DNA of 64,000 nt. Origin: Pseudomonas sp. S09G 359 (GTDB lineage: Bacteria > Pseudomonadota > Gammaproteobacteria > Pseudomonadales > Pseudomonadaceae). Within the stretch, counting starts at the first letter, position 1. Every line of letters starts with the position of its first letter. Below, piece by piece: positions 20,192-29,123 of this stretch. The notes beneath the pieces were generated by a model that saw only the letters and a program-made list of their open reading frames with translations, had not been told where the DNA came from and did no database searches. Where the stretch lies: the NCBI RefSeq assembly GCF_002843605.1, contig NZ_CP025263.1, forward strand, positions 812,501-876,500, written 5' to 3'. Both the position numbers and the translations under genes were made by a program.

Positions 20192-21481
20192 ATGACTGCC
20201 ACCTCTGTTCCTCAGGCGCAGCGTTTTTCCCGCTCCGACTACAAAACCCTGGGCCTGGCTGCCCTGGGCGGTGCCCTGGAAATCTACGACTTCATTATTT
20301 TCGTATTCTTTGCGCTGACCCTCAGCCAACTGTTTTTCCCGCCGGAAATGCCTGAGTGGCTGCGCCTGCTGCAAAGCTTCGGGATCTTCGTGACTGGCTA
20401 CCTCGCGCGCCCCCTGGGCGGCATCCTGATGGCGCACTTTGCCGATCACCTGGGGCGCAAGCGTGTATTCAGCTTGAGCATCCTGATGATGGCCTTGCCT
20501 TGCCTGCTGATCGGGATCATGCCCACCTACGCGCAAATCGGTTATTTCGCACCGCTGATCCTACTCGCACTGCGTGTGCTGCAAGGCGCCGCGGTGGGCG
20601 GCGAAGTGCCCAGCGCCTGGACCTTCGTGGCCGAGCACGCACCGCGTAACCACCGTGGCTATGCCCTGGGCTTCCTGCAGGCCGGCCTGACCTTCGGCTA
20701 CCTGCTTGGCGCACTCACCGCGACGCTGCTGGCGCAGGTCTTCACCCCGGCGGAAATCCTCGATTACGCCTGGCGTTTTCCCTTCCTGCTCGGCGGAGTG
20801 TTCGGCGTGATCGGCGTGTGGCTGCGCCGCTGGCTCAGCGAAACCCCAGTGTTCCTCGAAATGCAGGCCCGCCGCCAGGCCTCCGCCGAACTGCCGTTGC
20901 GCACCGTGCTGCGCGACCATCGCGCGGTGCTGCTGCCGGCAATGATCCTCACCTGCGTGCTCACCTCGGCGGTGGTGGTTCTCGTGGTCATCACCCCGAC
21001 CATGATGCAGAAAACCTTCGGCATGAGCCCCAGCCACACCTTCGCCTTGAGCGCACTGGGCATCGTCTTCCTGAATATCGGTTGCGTGCTCGCCGGCCTG
21101 TTGGTGGACCGCATCGGTGCCTGGCGCGCGGTAATGGTCTACAGCCTGTTGCTGCCGGTGGGCATTGCGCTGCTGTATGCCAGCCTGATCAGCGGTGGCG
21201 TGTGGCTGGGCGCGGCGTATGCCGTGGCCGGCTTGAGCTGCGGGGTGGTGGGCGCGGTGCCGTCGGTGATGGTCGGGCTGTTTCCGGCGCAGGTGCGGGT
21301 GTCGGGGATTTCCTTCACCTACAACATCGCCTATGCGTTATGGGCGAGTACTACACCGTTGATGCTGATCGCGTTGATGCCGACCAGCCCGTGGATTTGC
21401 GTGGGTTATTGCGTGGTGATGGGCGCGGTGGGGGTGGTGAGTGTGGCGCTGTTTGGTAAGCGCCACACCCTGGCTGCCTAG
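20192..21481 (+). CDS. MFS transporter, metabolite:H+ symporter type (ProP/KgtP-like)
   Basis: 429-aa major facilitator with 12 predicted membrane helices. The loop 2-3 motif GHFADHLGRKRV-like (AHFADHLGRKRV, near 80-91) and the RVLQGAAVGGE helix-4 motif match the metabolite:H+ symporter branch that includes ProP, KgtP and ShiA. The substrate, probably an organic acid or compatible solute, cannot be set from the sequence. It stands alone, 3 nt from the convergent GntP-family gene, so transcripts of the two meet tail to tail. Confidence 0.87.
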   Translation: MTATSVPQAQRFSRSDYKTLGLAALGGALEIYDFIIFVFFALTLSQLFFPPEMPEWLRLLQSFGIFVTGYLARPLGGILMAHFADHLGRKRVFSLSILMMALPCLLIGIMPTYAQIGYFAPLILLALRVLQGAAVGGEVPSAWTFVAEHAPRNHRGYALGFLQAGLTFGYLLGALTATLLAQVFTPAEILDYAWRFPFLLGGVFGVIGVWLRRWLSETPVFLEMQARRQASAELPLRTVLRDHRAVLLPAMILTCVLTSAVVVLVVITPTMMQKTFGMSPSHTFALSALGIVFLNIGCVLAGLLVDRIGAWRAVMVYSLLLPVGIALLYASLISGGVWLGAAYAVAGLSCGVVGAVPSVMVGLFPAQVRVSGISFTYNIAYALWASTTPLMLIALMPTSPWICVGYCVVMGAVGVVSVALFGKRHTLAA

Positions 21482-21484
21482 GGC

Positions 21485-22855
21485 TCAGGTCAGGAAATGC
21501 CACAGCACCAGCGTACCGACCAGCCCGACCACTGAAACAATCGTCTGTAACACCGACCACACCCAGATTGTCTGCTTCAACTGCAAGCCGAAGTACTCAC
21601 GCACCATCCAGAACCCGGCGTCGTTGACGTGGCAGAAGAACACCGAGCCGGCGCCGATGGCCAGCGCCACCAGTGAACTCTGGGTGGCGGCCAGCCCGGC
21701 CATCATCGGCGCGAGAATGCCTGCCGTCGTGGTAGTGGCGACGGTGGCCGAGCCGGTGGCCTGGCGCAGGGCTACGGCAATCAACCAGGCCAGCAGCAGG
21801 TACGGCATGTGTGCGCCTTCGGCAACCTTACTGATGGTCTGGCTTACGCCGGCGTCCAGCAGGGTTTGCTTGAGGCCGCCGCCGGCACCGATGGTCAGCA
21901 GCAGCACGGCGATGGGCGCGAGGGCCTTGCGCAGGGTGTTGCCGACTTCGGCGCGTGGCATGCCGGCGGCCCAGCCCAGGCAGATCACGGCGGCGATCAC
22001 GGCCAGGCCGAGGGCTATCAGCGGCTCGCCAAGGAATTTCAGCACCAGGCCCACGCTGCTTTCGGCTGGCAGGGCGACTTTGGCCAAGGTGCTGCCCAAC
22101 ATCAGAATCACCGGCAACAGAATGATCAGCAACGACACGCCAAAACTCGGCTGGCGCGGCGCTTTGGGCGGTGCGCTGAACAGCGCGCCGATGTCGGCCG
22201 GCTCGTCCACGTGCAGGCGCTTGGACAGCCAGTTACCGTAGATCGGCCCGGCCAGGATCACCGCCGGTACCGCCAGGCAAAAGCCCAGCAACATGGTCAG
22301 GCCCAGGTCGGCGTGCAGCGCGCCCACCGCAATCAGCGGCCCAGGATGCGGTGGCATCAGGGCGTGCAGGGTGGTCATGCCGGCCAGCGCCGGGATGGCG
22401 ATTTTCAGCAGCGGCTGGTTCGAACGTTTAGCCATCACAAAGATGATCGGCACCATCATCACCAGGCCCACTTCGAAGAACAGCGGCAAGCCGATCACCA
22501 TGGCCACCAGTGCCATTACCCACGGCAATGACTTGCCCTTGCCCAACCCGAGCAAGGTGGTGGCGATGCGATCGGCCGCGCCGGATTCGGCCATCAACGC
22601 GCCGAGCATCGAGCCCAGGGCGATGATGATCCCGGCCTCACCGAGGATCGCCCCAGCGCCTTTGCTGAACGCCTTGGCGACTTCTTCCGGCGGCAAGCCG
22701 GCGCCGACGCCAGCGATAAAAGTGCCGATCAGGATGGACAGGAACGGCGGCAGCTTGGTCGCGCTGATCAGCACAATGATGCTGGCGATGGCCAGCAGAA
22801 CGCAGAGCATGAGGCGGGTGTCGTGAACCATCCACGCGGCAGTCGATAACTCCAA
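21485..22855 (-). CDS. GntP-family gluconate:H+ symporter
   Basis: 456-aa GntP-family permease. The frame is open upstream, but the TTG at 22855 (LELSTAAWMVHDTR) is preferred because AAGGAG lies 8 nt before it; an ATG at 22831 is the alternative. Family stretches include MTTLHALMPPHPGPLIA (about 125-141) and ETGTATV-like RQATGSATVATTTTAG near the C terminus, with about 12 hydrophobic segments. Members carry gluconate or related sugar acids. No gluconate kinase or GntR gene is next to it. The 22870-22930 stretch upstream is AT-rich and likely holds the promoter. Confidence 0.9.
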   Translation of the reverse strand: MELSTAAWMVHDTRLMLCVLLAIASIIVLISATKLPPFLSILIGTFIAGVGAGLPPEEVAKAFSKGAGAILGEAGIIIALGSMLGALMAESGAADRIATTLLGLGKGKSLPWVMALVAMVIGLPLFFEVGLVMMVPIIFVMAKRSNQPLLKIAIPALAGMTTLHALMPPHPGPLIAVGALHADLGLTMLLGFCLAVPAVILAGPIYGNWLSKRLHVDEPADIGALFSAPPKAPRQPSFGVSLLIILLPVILMLGSTLAKVALPAESSVGLVLKFLGEPLIALGLAVIAAVICLGWAAGMPRAEVGNTLRKALAPIAVLLLTIGAGGGLKQTLLDAGVSQTISKVAEGAHMPYLLLAWLIAVALRQATGSATVATTTTAGILAPMMAGLAATQSSLVALAIGAGSVFFCHVNDAGFWMVREYFGLQLKQTIWVWSVLQTIVSVVGLVGTLVLWHFLT

Positions 22856-23097
22856 AACGGGACTCCTTATCGAACAGGTTGGGAAAATTGTTTCTTTTTG
22901 TTTCCTGTCGAAAAAGCATACCTGATCCCGCAATGGCCAAGTGCTTATGTACCGTTTTGGTGCGATCAACGTTGCAGCGCCGGCACGCCGGCCGCAGAGC
23001 CGTTGCTGTCGGATTTGTAATCTTTGCTCCACCGCCCTGATAGGTCGTGAACGCTACATTGCCCTCGCTTGGACTTTCTCGGCGTGGAACTCTTGTT

Positions 23098-24318
23098 ATG
23101 CCAACTTCGGTTAAAAATCTTCTGCTGGCCGGCCTGTTATGGGGCGCAGTCAGTGCTGCCCAGGCGCAAACCTTGACCCTCGATTCAGCCCTGCAAAGCG
23201 CGTTTGCCAACAACCCCGACCTGGCGGCGGCGCAATGGGAAATCGACATCGCCCAAGGCGCTCGCCAGCAGGCGGGTTTGATCCCCAACCCGGTGGCCTC
23301 CTGGGACGTCGAAGACACCCGGCGCAACAGCCGCACCACCAGCATCAAACTCAGCCAGAGCCTGGAACTGGGCGGTAAACGCGGCGCGCGCATTGACGTG
23401 GCCACCCGTGGCCAGGACGCCGCCGCGCTGACCCTGGAGCAGCGCCGCAACCTGTTGCGCGCCGAGGTGATCGACAGCTACTACAGCGCCCTGCGTGCCC
23501 AGGAGCGCCTCGACCTGGCGCAACGCTCGCTGGCCTTGGCCGAGCGCGGCCTGGTGGTCGCCAAGGGGCGCGTCACTGCTGGTAAAGCTTCGCCGGTGGA
23601 AGCCACGCGCGCCCAGGTCCAGCTCTCGGAAATTCGTCTGGAGCTGAACCGCGCCCAGATCGGCCTTACCGACGCCTACCGCCGCCTCGCCGCCAGCACC
23701 GGCAGCGCCGCGCCGGACTTCCAGGCGGTGGCGACACAACGCCAATCCGCGCCGCCCCTGCCGGCTGCTGCGCAACTGCTGGCGCGCCTTGAGCAGACCG
23801 TGGAAGTGCGGCTGGCCGAACTGCAAATCCTGCAAAGCGAAGCCAGCGTGGGCCTGGAAAAAGCCCAGCGCATTCCCGACCTCGATGTGTCCATTGGCAG
23901 CCAGTACGACGCCAGCGTGCGCGAGCGCGTGAACCTGGTGGGCGTGTCGATGCCGATCCCGCTGTTCAACCGCAACCAGGGCAATGTGCTCGCGGCCAGC
24001 CGCCGCGCCGACCAGGCACGCGACCTGCGCAACGCCACCGAGCTGCGCCTGCGCACCGAAACCCGCCAGGCCCTGGACCTGTGGCAAACCGCCAACACCG
24101 AAGTGCTCGCGTTCAACCTACAGATCCTGCCCGCCGCCCAAAGCGCGGTGGACAGCGCCACCCGTGGTTTCGAGATGGGCAAGTTCAACTTCCTCGATGT
24201 GCTCGACGCTCAGCGCACCTTGATTGCCGCACGCAACCAATACCTCACGGCGACCGCCCAGGCCACCGACGCCTGGGTGCGTATCGAACGGATTTACGGC
24301 GACCTCGCCCGGTTTTGA
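23098..24318 (+). CDS. czcC: CzcC, outer-membrane channel of a heavy-metal RND efflux pump
   Basis: 406-aa TolC-family outer membrane factor. A signal peptide (residues about 1-23, ending AAQAQ) is followed by two long helical/coiled-coil repeats, as usual for OEP proteins. The ATG at 23098 opens the signal peptide; an ATG at 23047 would add a non-signal extension. It is the first gene of a czcCBA operon: 18 nt to czcB. It forms the exit duct for Zn/Cd/Co exported by CzcA. Metal specificity is taken from czcA and the linked czcRS. Confidence 0.92.
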   Translation: MPTSVKNLLLAGLLWGAVSAAQAQTLTLDSALQSAFANNPDLAAAQWEIDIAQGARQQAGLIPNPVASWDVEDTRRNSRTTSIKLSQSLELGGKRGARIDVATRGQDAAALTLEQRRNLLRAEVIDSYYSALRAQERLDLAQRSLALAERGLVVAKGRVTAGKASPVEATRAQVQLSEIRLELNRAQIGLTDAYRRLAASTGSAAPDFQAVATQRQSAPPLPAAAQLLARLEQTVEVRLAELQILQSEASVGLEKAQRIPDLDVSIGSQYDASVRERVNLVGVSMPIPLFNRNQGNVLAASRRADQARDLRNATELRLRTETRQALDLWQTANTEVLAFNLQILPAAQSAVDSATRGFEMGKFNFLDVLDAQRTLIAARNQYLTATAQATDAWVRIERIYGDLARF

Positions 24319-24336
24319 TTTTTTCTGGAGTGCCTT

Positions 24337-25443
24337 ATGAACAAACGACACGGCGTGGCGCTTGCCCTCGCCCTGGGCCTGATGCTGTCTGGTGCCGCAC
24401 TTGCCGAGGAAGAAGAGGGCGAACTTGAACTGACCGAGCAGCAGATTCAGGCCGCCGGTATTCAGCTCGCCCAGGCCCAACCCCGCGCGATCAGCACACT
24501 GCTGACGCTGCCGGGCGAGGTGCGTTTCGATGAGGACCGAACCTCACATATCGTGCCGCGTGCGGCCGGTGTGGTGGAGGCGGTGAAGGTCAACCTCGGC
24601 CAGTCGGTGAAGAAAGGCGAGGTGTTGGCGGTGATCGCCAGCCAGCAGATTTCCGACCAGCGCAGCGAGCTGGCGGCCAGCGAGCGCCGGGTCGAATTGG
24701 CGCGCACCACCTTCCAGCGCGAACGCCAGCTGTGGAAGGACCAGATCTCTGCCGAGCAGGATTACCTGCTGGCGCGCCAGACCTTGCAGGAAGCTGAAAT
24801 CGCCCTGAACAACGCCCGCCAAAAGATGACTGCGCTCAGTGGCAGCGCGGTATTGGTCGGTGGCAATCGTTATGAATTGCGTGCGCCATTTGCCGGCGTG
24901 GTGGTGGAAAAGCACCTGGGTGTCGGCGAGGTTGTCAGCGAAACCAGCAATGCCTTCACGCTCTCGGATTTGTCCCAGGTGTGGGTCACCTTCGGGGTTT
25001 TTCCCAAGGACTTGAACAAGGTTCGAGTGGGTAAACCGGTGAAAGTCAGCTCCGCCGAAATGGGCACCGAAGTGCTCGGCACCGTGGCCTATGTCGGCAG
25101 CCTGCTCGGCGAGCAGACCCGTACCGCCACCGTGCGCGTAACCGTGCCCAACCCAAACGACGCCTGGCGCCCGGGACTGTTTGTGAGTGTGCAACTGGCC
25201 ACCGACACCTACCAGGCCAAGGTCACCGTGCCGCTGGACGCGATCCAGACGGTCGAGGACAAACCCTCAGTGTTCGTACGCACCGAGCACGGTTTCGTGA
25301 CCCGCCATCTCGAACTGGGCGTGAGTGAAGACGGCTACGTCGAAGTGCGCCAGGGCCTTGAGGCCGGGGCGCAGGTGGCGACCGTCGGCAGCTTCATCCT
25401 CAAGTCCGAACTGGGCAAGGGCTCGGCCGAGCACGCCCATTGA
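24337..25443 (+). CDS. czcB: CzcB, periplasmic adaptor of the heavy-metal RND pump
   Basis: 368-aa membrane-fusion protein linking CzcA to CzcC. An N-terminal signal (to about residue 23, LSGAALAEEE) is followed by a lipoyl/barrel-sandwich half (residues 70-110), a helical hairpin rich in Q/E/R (110-165), and the beta-barrel part with LRAPFAGVVVEKHLGVGE (about 184-201). GGAG precedes the ATG at good spacing. The Cys/His-rich N-terminal extension of Cupriavidus CzcB is not seen; an EEEEGELEL acidic stretch is there instead. Confidence 0.92.
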   Translation: MNKRHGVALALALGLMLSGAALAEEEEGELELTEQQIQAAGIQLAQAQPRAISTLLTLPGEVRFDEDRTSHIVPRAAGVVEAVKVNLGQSVKKGEVLAVIASQQISDQRSELAASERRVELARTTFQRERQLWKDQISAEQDYLLARQTLQEAEIALNNARQKMTALSGSAVLVGGNRYELRAPFAGVVVEKHLGVGEVVSETSNAFTLSDLSQVWVTFGVFPKDLNKVRVGKPVKVSSAEMGTEVLGTVAYVGSLLGEQTRTATVRVTVPNPNDAWRPGLFVSVQLATDTYQAKVTVPLDAIQTVEDKPSVFVRTEHGFVTRHLELGVSEDGYVEVRQGLEAGAQVATVGSFILKSELGKGSAEHAH

Positions 25444-25461
25444 TCCTGCGAGTGATTCCCC

Positions 25462-28400
25462 ATGTTTGAGCGCCTAATCCAATTCGCCATTGAGCAACGC
25501 ATCATTGTGTTGCTGGCGGTGCTGCTGATGGCCGGTGTCGGCATCGCCAGCTATCAGAAATTGCCCATCGACGCGGTGCCCGACATCACCAATGTGCAGG
25601 TGCAGATCAACTCGTCGGCGGCCGGTTTTTCGCCGCTGGAAACCGAGCAGCGCATCACCTTTCCCATCGAGACCGCCATGGCCGGTCTGCCGGGCATGCA
25701 GCAGACCCGCTCGCTGTCGCGCTCGGGCTTGTCCCAGGTTACGGTGATTTTCAAGGATGGCACCGACCTGTTCTTCGCGCGCCAACTGGTCAACGAGCGC
25801 CTGCAAGTGGCCCGTGACCAATTGCCGGTCGGCATCGACACGCAGATGGGGCCGATTTCCACCGGCCTGGGGGAGATTTTCCTGTGGACCGTGGAGGCCA
25901 AAGAGGGCGCACTCAAGGAGGATGGCACGCCCTACACCCCGACGGACCTGCGGGTGATCCAGGACTGGATCATCAAGCCGCAACTGCGCAACGTGCCGGG
26001 CGTGGCCGAGATCAACACCATCGGTGGGTTCGCCAAGGAATACCAGATCGCCCCCGACCCCAAGCGCCTGGCGGCCTACAACCTGACCCTGACAGACTTG
26101 GTGACCGCGCTTGAGCGCAACAACGCCAACGTCGGTGCGGGCTATATCGAACGCAGCGGCGAACAGCTGCTGATTCGTGCGCCGGGGCAAGTGGCCTCGA
26201 TGGATGATATTGCCAATATTGTCATCACCAGCGCGGATGGCACGCCGATCCGTGTGCGCAATGTGGCGCAGGTTGAAATCGGCCGTGAGCTGCGTACCGG
26301 TGCCGCCACCGAAAACGGCCGTGAAGTGGTGCTGGGCACGGTGTTTATGTTGATCGGCGAAAACAGCCGCAGCGTGTCCCAGGCAGTGGCAAAAAAACTC
26401 GACGTCATCAACCGCTCGCTGCCCGAAGGCGTGGTGGCCGTTACCGTTTATGACCGCACCAACCTCGTCGAAAAAGCCATCGCAACCGTCAAGACGAACC
26501 TCTTCGAAGGCGCGCTGCTGGTGGTCGCGGTGCTGTTCCTGTTCCTCGGCAATATCCGTGCAGCGCTGATTACTGCGATGGTGATTCCGCTGGCAATGCT
26601 GTTCACGTTTACCGGGATGTTCACCAATAAAGTCAGCGCCAACCTGATGAGTCTCGGTGCGCTGGATTTCGGGATTATCGTCGACGGTGCGGTGGTGATC
26701 GTTGAGAACGCCATCCGCCGCCTGGCCCATGCGCAGCAGCGTCACGGTCGCCTGCTGACCCGCAGCGAGCGCCTGCACGAAGTGTTCGCCGCCGCCAAGG
26801 AAGCGCGCCGCGCGCTGATCTTTGGGCAACTGATCATCATGGTGGTGTACCTGCCGATCTTCGCTCTCACCGGCGTGGCCGGGAAGATGTTCCATCCCAT
26901 GGCTTTCACGGTGGTCATCGCCTTGCTCGGTGCGATGATTCTGTCGGTGACTTTCGTGCCGGCGGCGATTGCGCTGTTTGTCACCGGCAAGGTCAAGGAA
27001 GAAGAAAACCTGGTGATGCGCACCGCGCGCCGGGCCTACGCGCCGGTGCTGGATTGGGTGATGGCACGCCGCCCGCTGGTGTTTGGCCTCGCCGTGTTGA
27101 GCATCGTGGCGTCGGGGGTAGTGGCCAGCCGCATGGGCAGCGAATTTATCCCCAGCCTTAGTGAAGGCGACTTCGCCCAACAGGCCTTGCGCGTGCCTGG
27201 CACCAGCCTCACGCAATCGGTGCAAATGCAGCAGCAGTTGGAAAAAACCCTGATGGCCCAGGTGCCGGAAATCGAGCGGGTGTTTGCGCGGACCGGCACG
27301 GCGGAAATCGCCTCCGACCCGATGCCGCCGAATATTTCCGACAGCTATGTGATGCTCAAGCCCAAGGAACAGTGGCCGGATCCGAAGAAATCCCGCGAAA
27401 CGCTGATCGCCGATATTCAGCGCGCCAGTGCGATTGTGCCGGGCAGTGCGTATGAACTGTCGCAGCCGATCCAGCTGCGCTTCAATGAGCTGATTTCCGG
27501 TGTGCGCAGCGACGTGGCGGTGAAGGTGTTCGGCGATGATATGAGCGTGCTCAACAGCACCGCCGGGGAAATCGCCGAGACCCTGGAAAAGCTCGAAGGC
27601 GCCTCGGAAGTCAAGGTGGAGCAGACCTCCGGCCTGCCGGTGCTGACCATCAATATCGATCGCGACAAGGCCGCGCGGTTTGGCCTGAATGTTGGCGATG
27701 TGCAGGACACCATTGCCGTCGCGGTCGGTGGGCGTCAGGCCGGGACCTTGTATGAAGGTGACCGCCGTTTCGATATGGTTGTGCGTTTGTCTGACGCGCT
27801 GCGCACCGATATCGACGGCCTGTCGCGGTTGCTGATTCCGGTGCCGGCGCTGGCGGGTAATGCATCCGGGCAGTTGGGGTTTATCGCCTTGTCCCAGGTC
27901 GCAAGCCTGGACCTGGTACTCGGTCCCAACCAGATCAGCCGCGAGAATGGCAAGCGCCTGGTGATCGTCAGCGCCAACGTGCGCGGGCGCGATATCGGCT
28001 CGTTTGTGGCGGAGGCTGAAGCGGCGATTACCGCGCAGGTGAAAGTGCCGGCGGGTTATTGGACCACCTGGGGCGGCCAGTTCGAGCAGTTGAAGGAGGC
28101 GTCCGAGCGTTTGCGCATCGTGGTGCCGGTGGCCTTGCTGCTGGTGTTCGGCTTGCTGTTCATGATGTTCAACAACCTCAAGGACGGACTGCTGGTGTTT
28201 ACCGGGATTCCGTTCGCGCTCACCGGTGGGATCATGGCCTTGTGGCTGCGGGATATTCCGCTGTCGATCTCGGCGGGGGTGGGCTTTATTGCACTGTCTG
28301 GCGTGGCGGTGCTGAACGGGTTGGTGATGATCGCGTTCATCCGTAACCTGCGCGAGGAAGGGCGGTCGTTATCGGTGGCGATCAACGAAGGCGCACTGAC

Positions 28401-28605
28401 CCGGCTACGCCCGGTATTGATGACGGCGCTGGTGGCCTCCCTCGGGTTTATCCCCATGGCCCTGGCCGCCGGCACCGGCGCCGAAGTGCAGCGCCCGTTG
28501 GCGACGGTGGTGATCGGCGGGATTATTTCCTCGACGTTACTGACGTTGCTGGTGTTGCCGGCGTTGTACCAGTGGGCGCATCGCAAGGAAGAGGAAAGCA
28601 CCTGA
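25462..28605 (+). CDS. czcA: CzcA, heavy-metal RND efflux transporter
   Basis: 1047-aa proton-driven inner-membrane pump of the HME-RND family. The membrane motif DFGIIVDGAVVIVEN (about residues 402-416) is the signature of divalent-cation (Co/Zn/Cd) exporters, as opposed to the Cu/Ag CusA branch. Other family segments: the N-terminal PIDAVPDITNVQVQ and the second-half GFIALSGVAVLNGLVMIAF. Length is typical. It ends the czcCBA operon; the last codons and stop form the beginning of a 214-bp tandem repeat downstream. Regulation by the convergent CzcRS system is expected. Confidence 0.94.
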   Translation: MFERLIQFAIEQRIIVLLAVLLMAGVGIASYQKLPIDAVPDITNVQVQINSSAAGFSPLETEQRITFPIETAMAGLPGMQQTRSLSRSGLSQVTVIFKDGTDLFFARQLVNERLQVARDQLPVGIDTQMGPISTGLGEIFLWTVEAKEGALKEDGTPYTPTDLRVIQDWIIKPQLRNVPGVAEINTIGGFAKEYQIAPDPKRLAAYNLTLTDLVTALERNNANVGAGYIERSGEQLLIRAPGQVASMDDIANIVITSADGTPIRVRNVAQVEIGRELRTGAATENGREVVLGTVFMLIGENSRSVSQAVAKKLDVINRSLPEGVVAVTVYDRTNLVEKAIATVKTNLFEGALLVVAVLFLFLGNIRAALITAMVIPLAMLFTFTGMFTNKVSANLMSLGALDFGIIVDGAVVIVENAIRRLAHAQQRHGRLLTRSERLHEVFAAAKEARRALIFGQLIIMVVYLPIFALTGVAGKMFHPMAFTVVIALLGAMILSVTFVPAAIALFVTGKVKEEENLVMRTARRAYAPVLDWVMARRPLVFGLAVLSIVASGVVASRMGSEFIPSLSEGDFAQQALRVPGTSLTQSVQMQQQLEKTLMAQVPEIERVFARTGTAEIASDPMPPNISDSYVMLKPKEQWPDPKKSRETLIADIQRASAIVPGSAYELSQPIQLRFNELISGVRSDVAVKVFGDDMSVLNSTAGEIAETLEKLEGASEVKVEQTSGLPVLTINIDRDKAARFGLNVGDVQDTIAVAVGGRQAGTLYEGDRRFDMVVRLSDALRTDIDGLSRLLIPVPALAGNASGQLGFIALSQVASLDLVLGPNQISRENGKRLVIVSANVRGRDIGSFVAEAEAAITAQVKVPAGYWTTWGGQFEQLKEASERLRIVVPVALLLVFGLLFMMFNNLKDGLLVFTGIPFALTGGIMALWLRDIPLSISAGVGFIALSGVAVLNGLVMIAFIRNLREEGRSLSVAINEGALTRLRPVLMTALVASLGFIPMALAAGTGAEVQRPLATVVIGGIISSTLLTLLVLPALYQWAHRKEEEST

Positions 28606-29110
28606 CACAACTTGTTGGCCTTTAGAGGGGCTGCTGCGCAGCCCAACGCGGGCAAGCCCGCTCGCCACGTTGAGGTGTGTTTATTGCGTCGGAATTGCGC
28701 ATATCAGCAGAGAAACATCCAGCGACGGAAGGCAAAGTGGGCTGCCTTTTTGTGGCGAGCGGGCTTGCCCGCGTTGGGCTGCGAAGCAGCCCCAAGACCT
28801 ACCGCTAAGGAGCACCTGACACAACTTATTGGCCTTTAGAGGGGCTGCTGCGCAGCCCAACGCGGGCAAGCCCGCTCGCCACGTTGAGGTGTGTTTATTG
28901 CGTTGGAATTGCGTATATCAGCAGAGAAACAGCCGGCGACGGAAGGCAAAGTGGGCTGCCTTTTTGTGGCGAGCGGGCTTGTCGAATCGTCGCACCGCCG
29001 CGTTGGGCTGCGAAGCAGCCCCAAGACTTCCCCCTGATGAGTGCCTGACACAGCGCATTGGCTTTTGGAGGGGCTGCTGGTGCGACGATTCGACAAGCCC
29101 GCTCGCCACA
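28597..29110. repeat. 214-bp tandem duplication with REP palindromes and a third partial copy
   Basis: Copy 1 (28597-28810) starts in the final codons of czcA (AGCACCTGACACAACTT) and copy 2 (from 28811) repeats it with few mismatches. A third partial copy begins near 29041 (GTGCCTGACACAGCGCATTGG). Each copy holds inverted REP arms: GGGCAAGCCCGCTCGCCAC and GTGGCGAGCGGGCTTGCCC. In copy 2 the right arm carries an extra GTCGAATCGTCGCACC, exactly complementary to GGTGCGACGATTCGAC in copy 3, giving a 30-bp inverted repeat (about 28967-28996 with 29080-29109). This 28606-29123 gap between convergent operons contains no gene that I can support. Confidence 0.9.
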
Positions 29111-29123
29111 GAAAGCTATACGG

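Noticed and set aside
28597..29110. Regularly spaced repeats after czcA as a CRISPR array
   Set aside because: The units are 214 bp, contain inverted REP arms and almost no unique spacers; no cas genes are present.
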